Shown: positions 32,800-42,681 of the stretch, piece after piece | Numbering within the stretch: position 1 is the stretch's first letter | How the letters are laid out: every line of letters starts with the position of its first letter | Origin: Brevibacillus fluminis | GTDB lineage: Bacteria > Bacillota > Bacilli > Brevibacillales > Brevibacillaceae | Assembly (NCBI RefSeq): GCF_003710825.1 | Contig: NZ_RHHQ01000017.1 | Span: 277,687-341,686, forward strand | Direction: 5' to 3' | Length of the DNA: 64,000 nt | Position numbers and translations under genes: made by a program | The notes under the pieces: generated by a model | Told to the model about the DNA's origin: nothing | What the model saw: only the letters and a program-made list of their open reading frames with translations | Databases searched by the model: none

Positions 32800-33048
32800 T
32801 TTAACGCGATCGATTCGATCCTAACACACGTCCGGGAAGGTCTCGGGGCGACGATCCTCTCCCGTACGCTACTGGAGCAGGAAAACGACGGAGAACTGGA
32901 TATGATCGAGATTGACAAACCGATTTGCTGCGAAATTGGAATCGTCGACCATAAAGACAAGTACATGGGCTCAGCAGCGCAAGCCTATATGCGCTTGTTG
33001 ATGGAACATTGCGCGGCGTTTACAGGTAACCAGGAACGCAGTGCGTGA
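32797..33048 (+). pseudogene. LysR-family regulator, C-terminal fragment
   Basis: The 83-residue frame corresponds to the last part of a LysR effector-binding domain: AIDSILTHVREGLGATILSR, then GELDMIEIDKP and AAQAYMRLLMEHCAAF. The helix-turn-helix and first half of the effector domain are missing; the frame emerges directly from the terminator of the preceding gene, with no ribosome site. It is a deletion remnant and is unlikely to be expressed as a functional regulator. Confidence 0.7.
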
Positions 33049-33137
33049 TAAGCGTGACATCCAATCCACTACAAGACGAACCTGCGAGTGGAATACATGG
33101 GAAAGGGCCAAAATGAAAGGGAAGGAGGCTGGTTGTT

Positions 33138-34424
33138 TTGAACAAAAAATTTTCTTTCTTGCTCGCGGTACTCCTGATCGGTTCTGTCATGGCCGGTTGT
33201 TTTTCCAGCGGAGGGGCAAGTACGGCACCGTCTGCTGAACAAGAAGGGCAGACAGGCAACCATTCCGCAGAAAATCACCAACCGCCTGTAAGTGAACCGA
33301 ATACAAGCACTCCACCGGTCACCCCGGACCCAGTGACAGAGCAACTAAACCGTTTGTCCCTTGAGGAAAAAATTGGTCAGTTGGTGCTGGTCGGCATGGA
33401 CGGAACGACTATCGGCACACAGGCAAAAGAGATGATCGAGCAGTATCATATCGGCGGATTTATTTTTTTCAAACCGAATATCCAGAATGCCACACAAGCC
33501 GTTTCCTTGTTCAATTCGCTAAAAGAAACGAATCGTTCTGTCAATCCCATTCCGTTGTTTCTTAGTGTGGATGAAGAGGGCGGGAGAGTCAGCAGACTCC
33601 CGAATTCGCTTGTCAAACTGCCGGCAAGTGGAACGGTCGGCAAAAAGGACAACCCTGATTTTACGCGTGGGCTTGGCCAGCTTTTGGGGAGCGAGCTGAA
33701 AGCATTCGGTCTGAATGTAGATTTTGCCCCGGTGATGGATGTGGCAAGCAATCCGAAAAACCCGGTGATTGGCGACCGTTCGTTTGGCAGTGACCCAAAT
33801 CGAGTATCTCGCCTTGGTGTTGCAGAAATGGAAGGTATTCAGGCAGAAAGCGTCATCCCCGGTATTAAGCATTTTCCTGGGCACGGTGACACCTCAGTCG
33901 ACTCGCATCTAGGTTTGCCGATCGTTCAACACAATATCAAGCGGCTTCGCAGCGTTGAGCTTGTACCATTCGCCGATGCCGTACGAGCTGGCGCCGATTT
34001 GGTGATGGTGGCGCACATTTTGTTGCCCAAGCTCGATCCTGACCATCCTTCATCGTTTTCCCAGCCGATCATCACCGGGTTGCTGCGGAAGGAACTGGGC
34101 TTTGGCGGTGTCGTGATTACGGACGACATGACGATGGGCGCGATCGCGAAGCATTACGACATCGGAGCGTCAGCCGTACAGGCTGTTCTTGCCGGCGGCA
34201 ACATCGTGCTGGTCGGCCACGAGTTCGACAAGCAGGCGACAGTGCTGCATGCATTGAAACAGGCAGTACTGAACGGAAGCATGCCGATGAAAACAATTGA
34301 TGAACGCGTCTATCAAATACTCGCCCTCAAACAAAAATACAAGCTCACTGACAAAAGTGTCCCACCTGTCAATGTCAAGCAATTGAACCAGCAAATCACA
34401 GGTGTTCTGAACCGTTTTAAATGA
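33138..34424 (+). CDS. nagZ: Beta-N-acetylhexosaminidase lipoprotein (NagZ, GH3)
   Basis: 428 residues from a TTG start with AAGGAGG upstream. The lipoprotein signal ends in VMAGC (Cys21), followed by a Ser/Thr/Pro-rich spacer of ~45 residues. The GH3 domain has LFLSVDEEGGRVSRL, the NagZ hallmark IPGIKHFPGHGDTSVDSH with the catalytic His, and the nucleophile Asp in VVITDDMTMGAI. It cleaves GlcNAc from muropeptides outside the membrane, as in Bacillus subtilis NagZ. No amidase or muropeptide genes are adjacent. It ends at a strong terminator. Confidence 0.93.
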   Translation: MNKKFSFLLAVLLIGSVMAGCFSSGGASTAPSAEQEGQTGNHSAENHQPPVSEPNTSTPPVTPDPVTEQLNRLSLEEKIGQLVLVGMDGTTIGTQAKEMIEQYHIGGFIFFKPNIQNATQAVSLFNSLKETNRSVNPIPLFLSVDEEGGRVSRLPNSLVKLPASGTVGKKDNPDFTRGLGQLLGSELKAFGLNVDFAPVMDVASNPKNPVIGDRSFGSDPNRVSRLGVAEMEGIQAESVIPGIKHFPGHGDTSVDSHLGLPIVQHNIKRLRSVELVPFADAVRAGADLVMVAHILLPKLDPDHPSSFSQPIITGLLRKELGFGGVVITDDMTMGAIAKHYDIGASAVQAVLAGGNIVLVGHEFDKQATVLHALKQAVLNGSMPMKTIDERVYQILALKQKYKLTDKSVPPVNVKQLNQQITGVLNRFK

Positions 34425-34479
34425 GTAGAATCCCAACGAATAAAACCGTACCAATAGAAAAAAAGGATACATGTAAACA

Positions 34480-34530
34480 CGAGACAGCCAAACGCCGTTC
34501 AAACCGACCGTCGCTTGGCTGTCTCGTTTT
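34480..34530. terminator. Terminator between nagZ and the YVTN gene
   Basis: ACGAGACAGCCAA pairs with TTGGCTGTCTCGT and is followed by TTTTATG; it probably works for both converging genes. Confidence 0.8.
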
Positions 34531-34551
34531 ATGTGGCCATCATTCCTTTTG

Positions 34552-35709
34552 TCATCGCATCCGGTGCGCTTTTTTCGTCACCATGTTGTGAGGAGCCGGA
34601 GCAACCATGGAAACATCATTGCTGATTTGATTGACGATATACACCCGACCGTTTCGAGGATTGAGGACACCCGCAGTGGCACCTACGCCAATCTGCAAGT
34701 CCGACAAGATCATGTTCCTACGTCCGTTGATGACCGATAGTCTGCTATGCTGCGTAGGGGAGGGACCCCCGATCGTCGCGACGAAAATTCGGTTTACGCA
34801 CGAATCGATGATCGTAAGCGACGGAAATACACCATCGGGAATGCGCGTGATCACCTTGTTCGAACGTCCGTTGATGACCGCAATGGTACGGCCATTATCG
34901 TCAGGCGCATAAATGCGGTTTGTCACCGGGTTGATGCCAAAATTCCCAACGTCCCCGATGTTTTCAATCGACGCGATTTTTTTGTTAGTCTTGCCATCGA
35001 TGACGACCATCGTCGTCTGTTTAAACGGCCCGCTAACGACATAGATTCGGTTGGTCTTGCCATTGATTTTAACCGTCGTCGGGGTTTCACCGACCACGAC
35101 AGTCGTTATGACGCGATTTGTCTTGCCATTGATCACCGACATCGTTTTGCTTGCTGTATTCAGTACATAAATCCGGTTTGTCCGCACATTGACGGCAAGC
35201 GTGTCGGCACCGGCCACAGAGGGATTTTGTTTGCCGACCTTGATGGTGGCCATCACCTTCATCGTTTTTCCATCAATGACCGAGACTGTATCACTTCCCA
35301 TGTTCAGCACATAAATACGGGTCGTTGCAGAATTAACTTTAATAGCGCTTGGCATGTTTCCGACGCGAATGGTTTTCACAATCTGATTTGTCACACCGTT
35401 CACGACACTGACGCGGCCAATAGAATTACTACTCGTGACATAGATCAGGTTGGTCCGGGGATTGATCGCTGCATTGCCAGCTCGCAACGGGATTTTTACC
35501 TTTGTTGTCACGCGGTTCGTTCGGCCGTTAATGACAGACAGCGTGCTATCTCCGTTATTGACCACATAGATGCGGTTTGTTTTGAGGGCAAAAACGGCAG
35601 CGACCGGATTGTCCCCGACTTTAATCGTGCGGATGACCCGATACGCATTCGAACCCATACGCTTTCGTAAACGCTTGGTTGGTGTCAAGAAAAGCACCCC
35701 TCGCCTCAA
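34552..35709 (-). CDS. YVTN-type beta-propeller repeat protein
   Basis: 385 residues made almost wholly of seven to eight ~45-residue repeats of the form NRIYVLN...TVSVIDGKTNKV...TIKVG, the signature of the YVTN/SMP-30-like propeller. There is no signal peptide or membrane anchor, and the N-terminus is Arg/Lys-rich. The annotated start is TTG at 35709; an in-frame GTG (35697) or TTG (35688) nearer to GCGAGGGG may be used. Such propellers serve as binding platforms; ligand and location are unknown. A long open frame on the opposite strand mirrors the repeats and is discarded. Confidence 0.82.
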   Translation of the reverse strand: MRRGVLFLTPTKRLRKRMGSNAYRVIRTIKVGDNPVAAVFALKTNRIYVVNNGDSTLSVINGRTNRVTTKVKIPLRAGNAAINPRTNLIYVTSSNSIGRVSVVNGVTNQIVKTIRVGNMPSAIKVNSATTRIYVLNMGSDTVSVIDGKTMKVMATIKVGKQNPSVAGADTLAVNVRTNRIYVLNTASKTMSVINGKTNRVITTVVVGETPTTVKINGKTNRIYVVSGPFKQTTMVVIDGKTNKKIASIENIGDVGNFGINPVTNRIYAPDDNGRTIAVINGRSNKVITRIPDGVFPSLTIIDSCVNRIFVATIGGPSPTQHSRLSVINGRRNMILSDLQIGVGATAGVLNPRNGRVYIVNQISNDVSMVAPAPHNMVTKKAHRMR

Positions 35710-35784
35710 TTGTTCTCGTACAAGTAAGGTATGTACGTGTGCGGGGGCCCGTTTGTTTTCATGCCTAACCTAGGAAGAATAATT

Positions 35785-35849
35785 CCCCATCTGGGGCATG
35801 AGAGAACCTCTTTAGGGGGTAGATTGATACCTGTACTTCTCGTAAAGTA
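35785..35849 (+). promoter_or_regulatory. Shared composite promoter element, copy 1
   Basis: CCCC-N4-GGGG (35785-35796), AACCTCTTTAGGGGG (35805-35819), then 21 bp and CGTAAAGTA (35841-35849) with TAAAGT as likely -10. The same layout recurs at 43379-43444. The G run would abut the -35 region, a class II activator position. Confidence 0.6.
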
Positions 35850-35920
35850 AAAAAATACACCAAAATAGTTTTGATTGAGAAGAAACGAGCGTTCAAATGA
35901 ACCAAACAGGAGGAGTTTCT

Positions 35921-37450
35921 TTGGTACAAACCAATCGTTCCACTGAAGAGAATTTTTTATTGTACATTCGTGAAATGACACACTTGCAAGAAGTGTTGAA
36001 CCTCTTGTTCTGGGATACTCGTACCGGAGCGCCCAAGAACGGGTTGGAGCTAAGAGCGGAGGCAGTTGGCACCATCTCTGCTAAAAAGTTTGCGATGTCG
36101 ATTTCAACTGAAATGAAAGCATTCATCGATGAATTAACCCAGTGCAACAATTTTCAGGAGCTTTCACCAATTACACGAAAAGCACTTGAACATGCGAAAA
36201 AGGAATATGAACTTCATACGAAAATTCCAATGGAAGAATACAAAGAGTATGTGATCGTGAGGGAGAATGCAAGTAAAGCTTGGGAGGTAGCCAAAAAAGA
36301 GTCGGATTATTCCATTTTTCAACCCCACCTTGAAAAGCTGGTTACCTACAACAAACGGTTTATCACTTATTGGGGCTATCAAGGGAATCCGTATAATGCA
36401 TTACTTGATTTGCAAAATCCTGGGATGACGGTTGATATTTTGGATCGTGTCTTTGCTACACTCAAAAAAAAGCTTATTTCACTCTTGAATCGCGTAAAGG
36501 AAGCAAAAGGGAAACCCACGACTACATTTTTGTTTGAACGATTTTCAATTGCAAAGCAAAGAGATTTAAATCGATATCTTTTAAAAGAATTGGGATATGA
36601 TTTCGATCGTGGTCGTCTTGATGAAACCGTACATCCTTTTGCGATGGAACTAAATCGCAATGATGTTCGCATCACCACCCGCTATGACGAGTTTGATTTC
36701 AAGTCGGGCTTATTTGGAACGATTCATGAGTTCGGTCATGCCTTATATGAGCTGAACATCTCAGACGAACTGATTGGAACCCCGCTGTGTAATGGAACGT
36801 CGGCAGGCATTCACGAATCTCAATCTCTGTTCTGGGAAAAAATGATTGGGCTGAATAAAAACTTTTGGAAGCGTTTTTACCCGGCTTTAAAACAATACAA
36901 TCCTGATCAATTTAACGGGGTAGAAATCGATGAGTTTTATCGTGCAATCAATTCGGTTCAACCTTCTTTTATCCGTGTAGAAGCAGATGAATTGACGTAT
37001 CCTTTGCATGTCATTCTTCGCTATGAGATTGAAAAAGGCCTGTTTAACAATGAGATTGAATTGAGTGATCTACCTGATTTATGGAATCAAAAGATGGAGG
37101 AGTATCTTGGTATCACCCCAGATAATCATGAAAAGGGTGTACTTCAGGATATGCACTGGTCTGCTGGTATGTTTGGGCTTTTTCCTTCGTACGCATTAGG
37201 CTACTTGTACGCTGCTCAGTTTCGGAGTGTTATGTTGAAAGACTTAATCGAGTTTGATCATTTCGTAGAGAACGCGAATTTTATACCGATTCGAGAATGG
37301 TTAGCTCAGACCATTCATGTTCATGGGAAAATGAAAGAGCCGAACGATCTTTTACTTGAGGTTACGGGAGAAGAGCTCAACCCGGATCATCTCATTGCTT
37401 ATTTGGAACAAAAGTATGGCGAAATCTACAATTTAGAAAGCGAATCGTAG
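35921..37450 (+). CDS. Metallocarboxypeptidase, M32 family (copy 1)
   Basis: 509 residues. TTG 35921 is preferred because AGGAGGAG lies 6 nt upstream; the ATG at 35897 has no good site. The M32 zinc motif HEFGH is at 269-273 (TIHEFGHALYELN), with the downstream Glu ligand in AGIHESQSLFWE, plus DETVHPFA and QDMHWSAGMFG. It trims amino acids from peptide C-termini in the cytoplasm. It is first in an operon with a DUF885 peptidase and an oligopeptide-binding lipoprotein. A second, GC-richer copy is at 46325. A sampled stretch of this copy is 37% GC against 47% in the same region of copy 2. Confidence 0.93.
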   Translation: MVQTNRSTEENFLLYIREMTHLQEVLNLLFWDTRTGAPKNGLELRAEAVGTISAKKFAMSISTEMKAFIDELTQCNNFQELSPITRKALEHAKKEYELHTKIPMEEYKEYVIVRENASKAWEVAKKESDYSIFQPHLEKLVTYNKRFITYWGYQGNPYNALLDLQNPGMTVDILDRVFATLKKKLISLLNRVKEAKGKPTTTFLFERFSIAKQRDLNRYLLKELGYDFDRGRLDETVHPFAMELNRNDVRITTRYDEFDFKSGLFGTIHEFGHALYELNISDELIGTPLCNGTSAGIHESQSLFWEKMIGLNKNFWKRFYPALKQYNPDQFNGVEIDEFYRAINSVQPSFIRVEADELTYPLHVILRYEIEKGLFNNEIELSDLPDLWNQKMEEYLGITPDNHEKGVLQDMHWSAGMFGLFPSYALGYLYAAQFRSVMLKDLIEFDHFVENANFIPIREWLAQTIHVHGKMKEPNDLLLEVTGEELNPDHLIAYLEQKYGEIYNLESES

Positions 37451-37481
37451 GCAAGATTGGTAAGGGAGGTTCATCGAAACC

Positions 37482-39170
37482 ATGGAAGCTAAAGAGCATC
37501 TTCACAACCTGCTCAATCATGTATGGAACCGGAAAGTAAATCGCAAGCTTTCTCTTCAATTGAAACAGGGTCTACTTGTTACAAGTCTACCAAAAGGAAA
37601 TTTGCAGGAAGCTGAAGAAGATCACGACTTCGCAATTGATTCGCTTGCTGTTTTGAAAAAAATGAATAAAGCTGGTCTGTCTTACGAGGATCAGCTGAAT
37701 TATGCGTTCTTACAAGAGTATTTGCTACAAGAGTCAAGAAAGGTCGATCTATGGTGGGCTGAGTTTCCGGTTACTCCATATACCCTTTATTGGATGAACA
37801 TCTATGCCCAAACCTTGTTCGCACCGTTTTCGTTTCAAAAAAAAGACGATATGGATCGGTATTTACATCTTCTCCATGAGTTTGGCGATGCAATTTACAC
37901 CGTGCTATTTAAATTACAAGCGCAAGCAAAAAAAGGATGGTACGTCCCCATTCCAGCTCTTCCAAAAATTATTGAGTTACTTATTCAATTACAGCAGACG
38001 ATCCCTGCGCTATTGACTGTTACCCCTACGCGTCTGCATCGATTGGATAAATCGGTTTCCATGTCTTTTTCCGAACAGGTTGACCAAACCATTACGAATC
38101 GTATTGTAGCTGCCTATCAGGAGCTTCTTACGTTGCTTCAAGCGCAGGAATATCAGTCCGCTTGTCCGGAGCGTGTGGGAATCGGTCAATATCCGGGTGG
38201 AGAAGAAGCTTACAGACATCTGGTGAGGATGCATGTTACGTACGACATCGAACCGGATAAAATCCACCTAATTGGCCTTGACCAGGTAAGACAGCTGACG
38301 GAGAAGATGAGAACAGTGCGAGAGAGTTTGGGATTTCAAGGTTCGGAAGCAGCTTTCATGGAACATATCAAAACCAGCGGCCGACTTTACGCAAAAAGCC
38401 CGGAGGACGTCGAACAACGATATCACTTTCATCTCAATCGGTTGAAACCTTTGATCCACGATTATTTTCATACTATTCCAAAATCAATTTACCAAGTGAA
38501 ACGATTAGATGCCGCATATGAAGCGAGTGTTGCTTACGGATATTTCGATCCACCTTCCAGTACAAACCCGATCGGAACGTATTACTACAATGGTTCAGGA
38601 CTTGAAACCAGATCGCAATTAACCGCATCCACACTTATCTATCATGAGATTATTCCCGGCCATCATCTGCAAATTGGTTTACAGCTTGAAAATCAACAGT
38701 TGCCTGCTATTCGAAGAGAATCTATGGAATTGACTGGCTACCTCGAGGGATGGGCAGAGTACGGAGCGGGATTGCCTTACGAAATGGGACTCGCTCATGA
38801 TCCCTATGACTGGTATGGACGACTGCTTCATGAACGATTTATTGCGCAGCGGCTCGTGGTCGACACTGGGATGAATGTGCTTGACTGGTCTTTACAGCAA
38901 GCAAAAGAGTATATGGCGAAAACAACAATTGAATCAGCCGAACAGATCGAAGCAGAAACATTGCGATATTCAACCGAGAGTCCGGCACAAGCTCTTGCTT
39001 ATCGATTAGGTTATCTGAAATTTAGGGAGCTTCGAGAGAAAACCGAGAAATCGCTCGGCTCCCTTTTTGATCGGAAAGACTATCACGAGGCAATACTATC
39101 ACCTGGCTCCTTACCTCTGTATGTATTGGAGGAGCATATCGATCACTTTATCAAGGAACGCACTCAATGA
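37482..39170 (+). CDS. DUF885 family metallopeptidase-like protein
   Basis: 562 residues, AAGGGAGG before the ATG. The DUF885 hallmark is LIYHEIIPGHHLQIGLQ near residues 385-400: a HExxxGHH zinc site, followed by ELTGYLEGWAEYGAG with the third ligand region, and YSTESPAQALAYRLG near the end. Family members are soluble or secreted metalloproteases; no signal peptide is visible here, so cytoplasmic peptide breakdown is likely. It sits between the M32 carboxypeptidase and the OppA-type protein; its stop overlaps the next possible ATG (ATGA), though that protein's better start is 21 bp on. Confidence 0.85.
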   Translation: MEAKEHLHNLLNHVWNRKVNRKLSLQLKQGLLVTSLPKGNLQEAEEDHDFAIDSLAVLKKMNKAGLSYEDQLNYAFLQEYLLQESRKVDLWWAEFPVTPYTLYWMNIYAQTLFAPFSFQKKDDMDRYLHLLHEFGDAIYTVLFKLQAQAKKGWYVPIPALPKIIELLIQLQQTIPALLTVTPTRLHRLDKSVSMSFSEQVDQTITNRIVAAYQELLTLLQAQEYQSACPERVGIGQYPGGEEAYRHLVRMHVTYDIEPDKIHLIGLDQVRQLTEKMRTVRESLGFQGSEAAFMEHIKTSGRLYAKSPEDVEQRYHFHLNRLKPLIHDYFHTIPKSIYQVKRLDAAYEASVAYGYFDPPSSTNPIGTYYYNGSGLETRSQLTASTLIYHEIIPGHHLQIGLQLENQQLPAIRRESMELTGYLEGWAEYGAGLPYEMGLAHDPYDWYGRLLHERFIAQRLVVDTGMNVLDWSLQQAKEYMAKTTIESAEQIEAETLRYSTESPAQALAYRLGYLKFRELREKTEKSLGSLFDRKDYHEAILSPGSLPLYVLEEHIDHFIKERTQ

Positions 39171-39190
39171 TAGGTAATGGGGGAATTCAT

Positions 39191-40837
39191 GTGAATAAAC
39201 GGAATCATCTCTGGTTTGGATTGTTTGTCATGGTAATCGCCATTGTAACAGGCTGCGCGAATCCGAATCAACCAACAGCAGAAGGGGAGGGTTCGTCGAC
39301 TAGCAATTCGGTTTCAACACCGACAGAAAAGTCACAGGGACCCCAAATCCTGAAAACGAATCTGCTTTCCGAACCTCCTTCAGTTGACCCTGCATTGGCA
39401 GAGGATGTAACATCAATGGCTATCGTTCGAGCTGCTTTCGATGGCTTAACCCGTAAAGATAAAAATGGAAAACTGATGAATTCAGTCGCTGAAAAAGTGG
39501 ATGCGTCAAAGGATATGATGACGTACACATTCAAGCTGCGCGATACCAAATGGAGCAATGGAGACCCGGTAACAGCGCAGGATTTCGAGTTTGCTTGGAA
39601 AAGAGCACTGGACCCAAAAACAGCATCCCCACGGGCGAATCAGTTATATTTTATAAAAAATGGTGAAAAGGCAAATCGAGGAGAGGTAGGAATTGATCAA
39701 GTTGGGGTAAAAGCCCAAGATGACAAGACACTTGTCGTAACACTGGAAAAGCCAACACCCTATTTTTTGGAACTGACCTCTGATTTTATCTATTATCCCG
39801 TTAATAAAAAAGTGGTCACTTCAAACCCAAAATGGGCAATGGAAGCTGCTACTTTACTTGGCAATGGGCCATTTAAAATGGAAACGTGGAATCATAAAAG
39901 TAATCTTGTTCTAGTGAAGAACGATCAATACTGGGATAAAAACGCAGTAAACCTAGAAAAACTTGACTTTTCCATCATTAACGATGAAAATACTGCTTTA
40001 TCGATGTTTGATAATGGTGAATTTAACTGGTTAGGCTCCCCGTTGTCTTTTTTGCCAGTCGATGCGATCCCTGAATTAAAAAGTGCCGGTAAGTTGACAA
40101 CTCAGCCCGTTGCCGCTACGTACTGGTATGAGTTCAACACCGAAAAGCCCCCTTTTTCAAATGCATCCATACGTAAAGCGTTTGCGTATGCGATTAATCG
40201 CCAAGAAATCGTTGATAATATCACCCAAACCAACGAAGTGCCTGCTTTCGGCTTGGTTCCCAGCTCCATGTCTTTAAAACCGGATGGGTACTTTACGGAC
40301 AACCAAGATGAGTCCGCAAAAAATATGTTGGAAAAAGGCATGAAGGAACTTGGCATAAAGGAACTACCACCCATTACGCTCTCATTCAACACTGCGGAAA
40401 CGCATAAGAAAATTGCAGAAGCAATTCAGGCGCAATGGAAGAGAGTGCTAGGGGTAGAAGTGAAGTTGGAAAACAAGGAATTTAAAGTGTTTCTTGAAGA
40501 CTTGCACCAAGGTAATTTCCAAATCGGGCGGCTCGGTTCGTCTGCAAGCATCAATGACCCCATTGAATTTCTGAAAATCTTCAAAGATAAAAACGAAAGC
40601 AACATGTCTCGATGGGAAAATCCAAGGTACAAAGAATTATTGAACAAATCCGATTTCGAACAGGATCCCGACAAACGTCGAGCTATTCTTCAAGAAGCAG
40701 AATCACTTCTAATGGATGAAATGCCGATTGCACCCATTTATTATTACAGCATGTCATGGGTGAAGAACGATCACGTGAAAGGCCCTATCGTTGATAATTT
40801 GGCAAAAGTGGACTTCAAATGGGTTTCGATTGAGTAG
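39191..40837 (+). CDS. Oligopeptide ABC transporter substrate-binding lipoprotein
   Basis: 548 residues from GTG 39191, which gives a clean lipoprotein signal (KRNHLWFGLFVMVIAIVTGC, Cys22) and has GGGGGA upstream; ATG 39167 is in frame but lies at the previous stop. OppA/MppA family features: SEPPSVDPALAEDVTSMAI, FKLRDTKWSNGDPVTAQDF, LGNGPFKMETWNHK and INDENTALSMFDNGE. It captures peptides outside the membrane for a transporter. No permease or ATPase genes are next to it, so it must borrow another Opp system. A terminator follows. Confidence 0.92.
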   Translation: MNKRNHLWFGLFVMVIAIVTGCANPNQPTAEGEGSSTSNSVSTPTEKSQGPQILKTNLLSEPPSVDPALAEDVTSMAIVRAAFDGLTRKDKNGKLMNSVAEKVDASKDMMTYTFKLRDTKWSNGDPVTAQDFEFAWKRALDPKTASPRANQLYFIKNGEKANRGEVGIDQVGVKAQDDKTLVVTLEKPTPYFLELTSDFIYYPVNKKVVTSNPKWAMEAATLLGNGPFKMETWNHKSNLVLVKNDQYWDKNAVNLEKLDFSIINDENTALSMFDNGEFNWLGSPLSFLPVDAIPELKSAGKLTTQPVAATYWYEFNTEKPPFSNASIRKAFAYAINRQEIVDNITQTNEVPAFGLVPSSMSLKPDGYFTDNQDESAKNMLEKGMKELGIKELPPITLSFNTAETHKKIAEAIQAQWKRVLGVEVKLENKEFKVFLEDLHQGNFQIGRLGSSASINDPIEFLKIFKDKNESNMSRWENPRYKELLNKSDFEQDPDKRRAILQEAESLLMDEMPIAPIYYYSMSWVKNDHVKGPIVDNLAKVDFKWVSIE

Positions 40838-40851
40838 TTAGTCAAGATCGT

Positions 40852-40912
40852 ATCCCCTCAAAGTAGACAGTAAAAGGGAGGCCCCAGACTGTTTGCTTGG
40901 AGGGGATTTTTT
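40852..40912 (+). terminator. Terminator after the oppA-like gene
   Basis: ATCCCCTC (40852-40859) pairs with GAGGGGAT (40900-40907), with an inner ACAGT/ACTGT pair, followed by TTTTTC. Confidence 0.65.
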
Positions 40913-41010
40913 CTATCATACAAACTGCTAAAAAGGAATCTGAGCAGGCGCACAGAATTGGGTTACAAAGTGTTGGAAACTCGGTTTCACCAAAACGGCA
41001 GGAGGTTCAT

Positions 41011-42681
41011 GTGAACAACGAACGTTCAAGTACAGCGGTAACACGCATGCAGGCTTTGAGCAAAGTAGCGATTGCGTTAAGCGAGACGTTGAGCTTAGAT
41101 CAGCTCTTGTATAAAGCAGTCGCTCACTGTATCGAAATCTTGAACTTTGATGCAGCCGTGGTCTATTTTCTCGATACAGAAGGACAACAGTTTGTCGCCA
41201 GCCATTTTCATGGCATCGACCATGCGTCTATCGCACAATTGCAAACGCTTCCAACCGATTGTATTGGAGGCATCGTCATCAAAAACGGCAAAACGGTCAT
41301 AACTGAAAATTTGGCCCCTTACCACCAGCAACGTCCACAGGTGGAAGGGTTCGCTTCCCTCTTGTCGGTACCGATCAAGGCGAGGAAACAGACGATCGGC
41401 GTACTGGACGTTTTTAGCAAAGCGTATCGGGACTTTAGCCCCGAGGACATTACGTTGGTTGAATCGATCGGGATGCAAATCGGCGTGGCGAGCGAGAATG
41501 CCAAACTTTTCGAGTCAATCGCCAGTGTCACAGGAAAACTCAGAGAATTGGTTCAATTAAATCAACGGCTCGCATCCTGTTTGCATCTGGATTCCCTTAT
41601 CCCCTTATTGACATCTGAGCTCGCAAGCGTGTTCAAGGCAAATGTTTCGTTTTTGCACAAGGTTGGCGAACAGGCCGTCCTAATCCACTCTTCGGTGGCT
41701 GACAGCGACATTTCGGCCCCTTATGAGAAGCAAGTGAACACACTTTTGCATGCAGAACCTGATTTGATTCACGTCTATCACGAAAATGAAAACGACTCGC
41801 TGTTCCCTTTTTTCGTGCAATTCAACATGAAACAGGCCGTGTACGTACCGTTTGTGTACGGTGACAACCTTCATTGTCTCCTGATCGGTAAAAGCAGCGA
41901 CGAGCCGTGGTCTGCAACCGAACGGGAAGTCATGGAAGGCATCACAAAGACGATCTCATTGGCATTGACGAATTGCTATCTGTTCCAGGAGGTCGAAAAA
42001 GGAAGAGAACAAAATTCCAATTTGCGCGCATTGCAAATCAGCGCACAGGAGAAAGAACGACAGCGCATCGCGCAGGAAATCCATGATTCGATCAACCAAT
42101 CGTTGTCCGGCATTTATTTTCACCTGCAATATTGCCGCGATGAAATCGAGGATTCGCCGCAAAGAGTAAAGGGGATTCTCGACAAGCTCCTGCTTATCAC
42201 CAAAGAGAACATCAATGAGCTACGCCACGTCATCCACGATTTGCATCCGCTGGCGATACAAAAATTCGGGTTCGTCGGTGCTGTGGATGAACTGGTAAAA
42301 ACCTTTTCTTTGCAAGAGATCATCCAGATTCACTTGAGCGTCAGCGGACAGCCGGTTCGCTTCAAGCCAGAAGTCGAAATCCATCTCTATCGCGTTATCC
42401 AAGAATGCGTGAACAATATCATCAAGCATGCAGGAGCGGGAGAGGCGTTTATCCGCATGACGTTTGACGATGTGAAGCTGTCCATCGTAGTGGAGGATCA
42501 TGGGTGCGGATTCGAACCGCAAAAACTTAAGGGAAGTCATGCGTACGGAATTATGGGTATGGAAACCAGAGTCCGTGATATCGGAGGAGAGATGGTGCTG
42601 ACAAGTAAGCCGGGGCATGGCACCAAAATCGAAATATCGCTGCAAATCGACTTACGTGGGGGAGGGGTGGACCATGAATGA
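41011..42681 (+). CDS. GAF-domain sensor histidine kinase (HisKA_3)
   Basis: 556 residues. GTG 41011 follows GGAGG by 5 nt; the frame is open to a TTG at 40897 inside the preceding terminator. Two GAF-like domains occupy ~20-170 and ~185-330. The HisKA_3 dimer/phosphoacceptor segment carries His358 in AQEIHDSINQSLSGI, and the ATPase domain has VIQECVNNIIKHAG and HGCGFEP. There are no membrane segments, so it senses a cytoplasmic signal. It overlaps the regulator gene by 8 bp. Its position between two peptide/amino-acid operons that share a promoter element suggests it responds to a peptide-derived or nutritional signal. Confidence 0.9.
   Translation: MNNERSSTAVTRMQALSKVAIALSETLSLDQLLYKAVAHCIEILNFDAAVVYFLDTEGQQFVASHFHGIDHASIAQLQTLPTDCIGGIVIKNGKTVITENLAPYHQQRPQVEGFASLLSVPIKARKQTIGVLDVFSKAYRDFSPEDITLVESIGMQIGVASENAKLFESIASVTGKLRELVQLNQRLASCLHLDSLIPLLTSELASVFKANVSFLHKVGEQAVLIHSSVADSDISAPYEKQVNTLLHAEPDLIHVYHENENDSLFPFFVQFNMKQAVYVPFVYGDNLHCLLIGKSSDEPWSATEREVMEGITKTISLALTNCYLFQEVEKGREQNSNLRALQISAQEKERQRIAQEIHDSINQSLSGIYFHLQYCRDEIEDSPQRVKGILDKLLLITKENINELRHVIHDLHPLAIQKFGFVGAVDELVKTFSLQEIIQIHLSVSGQPVRFKPEVEIHLYRVIQECVNNIIKHAGAGEAFIRMTFDDVKLSIVVEDHGCGFEPQKLKGSHAYGIMGMETRVRDIGGEMVLTSKPGHGTKIEISLQIDLRGGGVDHE

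Noticed and set aside
34747..35670. 307-residue open frame opposite the YVTN propeller gene
   Set aside because: It is the antisense image of a repetitive gene; its composition (His/Arg/Asp repeats) mirrors the propeller repeats and it has no ribosome site.
40897..41010. N-terminal extension of the GAF kinase from a TTG at 40897
   Set aside because: The TTG lies inside the preceding terminator hairpin; GTG 41011 has a proper ribosome site.
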